A stretch of 16,486 nt of DNA. Source: Candidatus Cloacimonadota bacterium. GTDB lineage: Bacteria; Cloacimonadota; Cloacimonadia; JGIOTU-2; B8-G9. The stretch covers positions 1-16,486 of the forward strand of contig QMNM01000004.1 in the NCBI GenBank assembly GCA_003647765.1, in the 5' to 3' direction. The position numbers were made by a program, and so were the translations under genes. Shown here piece after piece: positions 15,401 to 16,486 of this stretch (the first letter of the stretch is position 1; every line of letters starts with the position of its first letter). The notes below the pieces were generated by a model, which saw only the letters and a program-made list of their open reading frames with translations, was not told the origin of the DNA and made no database searches.

Positions 15401-16486
15401 GAACTCAAATTTGGCCTTCTTATGGTGCAATAGAAGGTACTGTATCAGAATACACTACAAAAGCCCCAATTCAAGATGCTGTTGTAACCATAGCTGGTAA
15501 ATCCGATACCACTGATGCAACTGGATATTATCTTATTGAAGATGTAGTTGTTGATACTTATGATGTAACCTGTACTCATCCTGACTACTTTGACTCTACT
15601 AAAACAGGTATTGTTATAATTGTAGATGATACTGTTACTGTGGACTTTGATCTATGGTGGGCTCAAATTGCTGTTAATCCTGATTCTTTCAATGTTACAT
15701 TAAATCCTCTTGCTACTTTAGATGATACATTCACCATTACTAATGATGGTCCTGGTGATTTGACTTATAGTTGCTCAATTGATTATTTAACTAAAAATAG
15801 TCAATATAATGTTAACTATAACCTACAGGGTAAACCACCAACACCAGAAAATAGCGAAATTGCACCATATAGCTCAACCACATCCAAGAAAGTTGAAGGT
15901 TCTAATTCCAGGGCAACTTGGGATGTTCTATACAATTTCAATGCTCAAGCTGGCGGACAACCTGGAATTGAAACAAATGGAACTCATATATACTTAGCAG
16001 ACTGGCGTGCTGGTTATATAACATTCTATGAACATAATATGGATGGGACTTTTGACCATTCATTTGAGATTGCAGGTGTAGATGCTATTCGTGATATGGC
16101 TTATGATGGAACTTACTTCTATGGAAGTCCTGCTTCTATGACAATTTATATTATGGATCTTGAAAATGAGCTACTTATTGGCACTATTCCAGTAACTTGT
16201 ACTGGAATTTCTGGAGTTCGTCATATTGCTTATGACCCTGAACTTGATGGTGGCAATGGCGGTTTTTGGATAGGAAACTGGGATGAACTTGGTGCAATTG
16301 ATATGAATGGCAGCGAGATTTATGGAGACATTGGTCCTGCTGTGCAAAGTTTGTATGGTGATGCTTATGATCCTTGGACAGATGGTGGTCCATATCTATG
16401 GTTATTCTCACAAGATGGTGGTTCTGTATTACATCAATTTGAAATTGCAACTCAGACATTTACAGGTGTAACTCATGATTGTTCAG
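12487..16486 (+). CDS. Giant secreted multidomain protein (Fn3/MAM/propeller-like), 3' end outside window
   Basis: Open for 1333 codons and running off the window. MKKIGLILTVMLFTASLAFG is a signal peptide, so it is exported, perhaps to the surface. Then: a beta-rich domain (21-128); Fn3-like repeats at 129-228, 413-511 and 701-798, each with proline-rich start, xWTNG, a YxTYxWxVxAxN strand and a FTT end; MAM/jelly-roll-like domains at 229-412 and 512-700 (DDFEP/EDFET starts and IDDIAIE/IDDVWVG ends); a further beta domain at about 799-978; a carboxypeptidase-regulatory-like domain at 979-1056 (AIEGTVSEYTTKAPIQDAVV, DATGYY); an Ig-like segment from 1059; and a propeller-like part from 1144. 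No catalytic site is visible; adhesion or glycan binding is my inference. A C-terminal sorting signal, if any, is beyond the window. GGAGGAA before the ATG fixes the start. Confidence 0.88.
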   Translation, partial: MKKIGLILTVMLFTASLAFGLSETYSNSGSGYDSDNFEVSINLGTIPGTTITDLQITSYIGDYVPSWYDMDLCIDGTWYYDTGNLTAQSYADLNGQALNGQEVKIRSKDNDAYSDWVTMTLDVTVFYDPPAGAPGMPSAPNPADLDTGISINTGLAWTNGANTDDTEILFDTVDPPVNSVYDGVAVESLTNAQIGGPLSYGETYYWQVIAKNSAKLETAGPIWSFTTEYDTYPLPVTDDFEPTFDKFDNVAGNNVDWVLNDTLFTSTTHSVWNPYGANNENILMLTGMIDLTAKVNATLKFWHIAKTEGYWDECYVEISTDAGATWAVLPAATYLGGSSEYAGDECFWEDSYADWGTGYEIPDNTWWKQEIFDLTSYNTFSQVMIRFRLSSDTSNQKFGWLIDDIAIEEMTGPPDPPHSPTPADSALDIAITTNLDWTNGLGTEWIDLFFGTDSALVANMDASVKVIADTDTNTYDPPADLAYSTTYFWKVLAKNSAKAQTEGPVWQFTTMADPTITTFPYLEDFETFTVASNATGYTNNWSTDPSNTTSLFRWNVDNGGTPSSNTGPTVDHTTGTSSGIYLFTEASSGSAGSEAYVFSPPFDLSAKLTAPGMLFWYHMYGSDMGELHVDVYSGGAWVLDAMAPLIGQQQAAQGDPWLQASVDLTPYAGQTISFRFRGVRDGSYTGDMAIDDVWVGSMAAPPEPPYNPSPDSAATDVSVSADLSWTNGTGTQTIDLFFGTDSALVANMDASVKVIDNVDTNAYDPGTLTGNTTYWWKVLARNPYTKFETEGPLWYFTTFDIASGNKIGDGTYAWTYPFHTYYMDTRLQTIYLASEFPSGYNITSVKLDVATLPGQILENFYIRMKETSANTLTEFDNTDLTQVLHATNVDVGTTGWYEFVLDTPFNYWGVDNLLVDFVVDNSSYTSNGETYAFEDTRANRSCRHHQDISSGDLLTYTGGTPDHYGNNIWFVGTQIWPSYGAIEGTVSEYTTKAPIQDAVVTIAGKSDTTDATGYYLIEDVVVDTYDVTCTHPDYFDSTKTGIVIIVDDTVTVDFDLWWAQIAVNPDSFNVTLNPLATLDDTFTITNDGPGDLTYSCSIDYLTKNSQYNVNYNLQGKPPTPENSEIAPYSSTTSKKVEGSNSRATWDVLYNFNAQAGGQPGIETNGTHIYLADWRAGYITFYEHNMDGTFDHSFEIAGVDAIRDMAYDGTYFYGSPASMTIYIMDLENELLIGTIPVTCTGISGVRHIAYDPELDGGNGGFWIGNWDELGAIDMNGSEIYGDIGPAVQSLYGDAYDPWTDGGPYLWLFSQDGGSVLHQFEIATQTFTGVTHDCS
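13825..13887 (+). repeat. Internal duplication in giant gene, copy 1
   Basis: These 63 bases in the second Fn3-like domain match 14689-14751 at 59 positions. All four differences are silent, so 21 residues (starting DLFFGTDSALV) are identical in both domains. Confidence 0.9.
14689..14751 (+). repeat. Internal duplication in giant gene, copy 2
   Basis: Counterpart of 13825-13887, in the third Fn3-like domain. The flanks on both sides diverge much more in sequence. Confidence 0.9.

Noticed and set aside
15200-15430. Minus-strand frame within the giant gene, and similar ones at 13671-13904 and 16184-16459
   Set aside because: The + strand is continuously open with recognisable domains; the antisense frames are rich in His and Asn from codon bias and have no ribosome sites.

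Overview
The window is AT-rich, and every supported gene lies on the + strand. Gene content is housekeeping (gyrB, rtcB with archease, malic enzyme, mazG, fused NnrE/NnrD) plus a very large secreted protein built from Fn3-like, MAM/jelly-roll, carboxypeptidase-regulatory-like and propeller-like segments. That protein style, the low GC and the weak or absent Shine-Dalgarno sites on some genes suggest an uncultured FCB-group bacterium. Cloacimonadota is my best guess, but it is an inference from style and not from a marker comparison.

Layout. 1-148: leader with a 14-bp tandem repeat. 149-3525: gyrB and rtcB, 26 bp apart, probably cotranscribed. 3526-4283: archease between two copies of an identical 23-bp repeat, with several hairpins. 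4284-5147: a secreted protein with a 5'-nucleotidase/calcineurin-like fold that has lost nearly all metal ligands. 5380-5680: a ribbon-helix-helix antitoxin followed by a RelE-like toxin that appears to be internally deleted. 5863-7221: malic enzyme, followed by a convincing intrinsic terminator. 7295-7589: hairpin-rich intergenic DNA. 7590-9705: mazG and a membrane sensor histidine kinase. 9853-11484: NAD(P)HX repair enzyme. 11485-12486: 1 kb of mostly non-coding DNA with two copies of a paired-arm hairpin element. 12487-16486: the start (1333 codons) of the giant secreted protein, which runs off the window.

The most unusual theme is that the intergenic spaces are filled with a small vocabulary of short repeat texts (GCGTAATGCGTA, GAGTTCAAGAGGACAAG, CACAGAGACACGAAG, TTAATTCGTGG types), and some of this text lies inside genes as translated protein. 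It forms a loop of archease, the C-terminal tail of the histidine kinase and the linker between the NnrE and NnrD domains. It also supplies the last codon and the stop of mazG. This looks like spread of short repeats that is tolerated at loops, linkers and ends.

Functional links: RtcB and archease form a known RNA-ligase/activator pair. MazG and NnrED are both metabolite-damage or nucleotide-pool sanitation enzymes. The antitoxin with its shortened toxin looks like a decaying toxin-antitoxin module.
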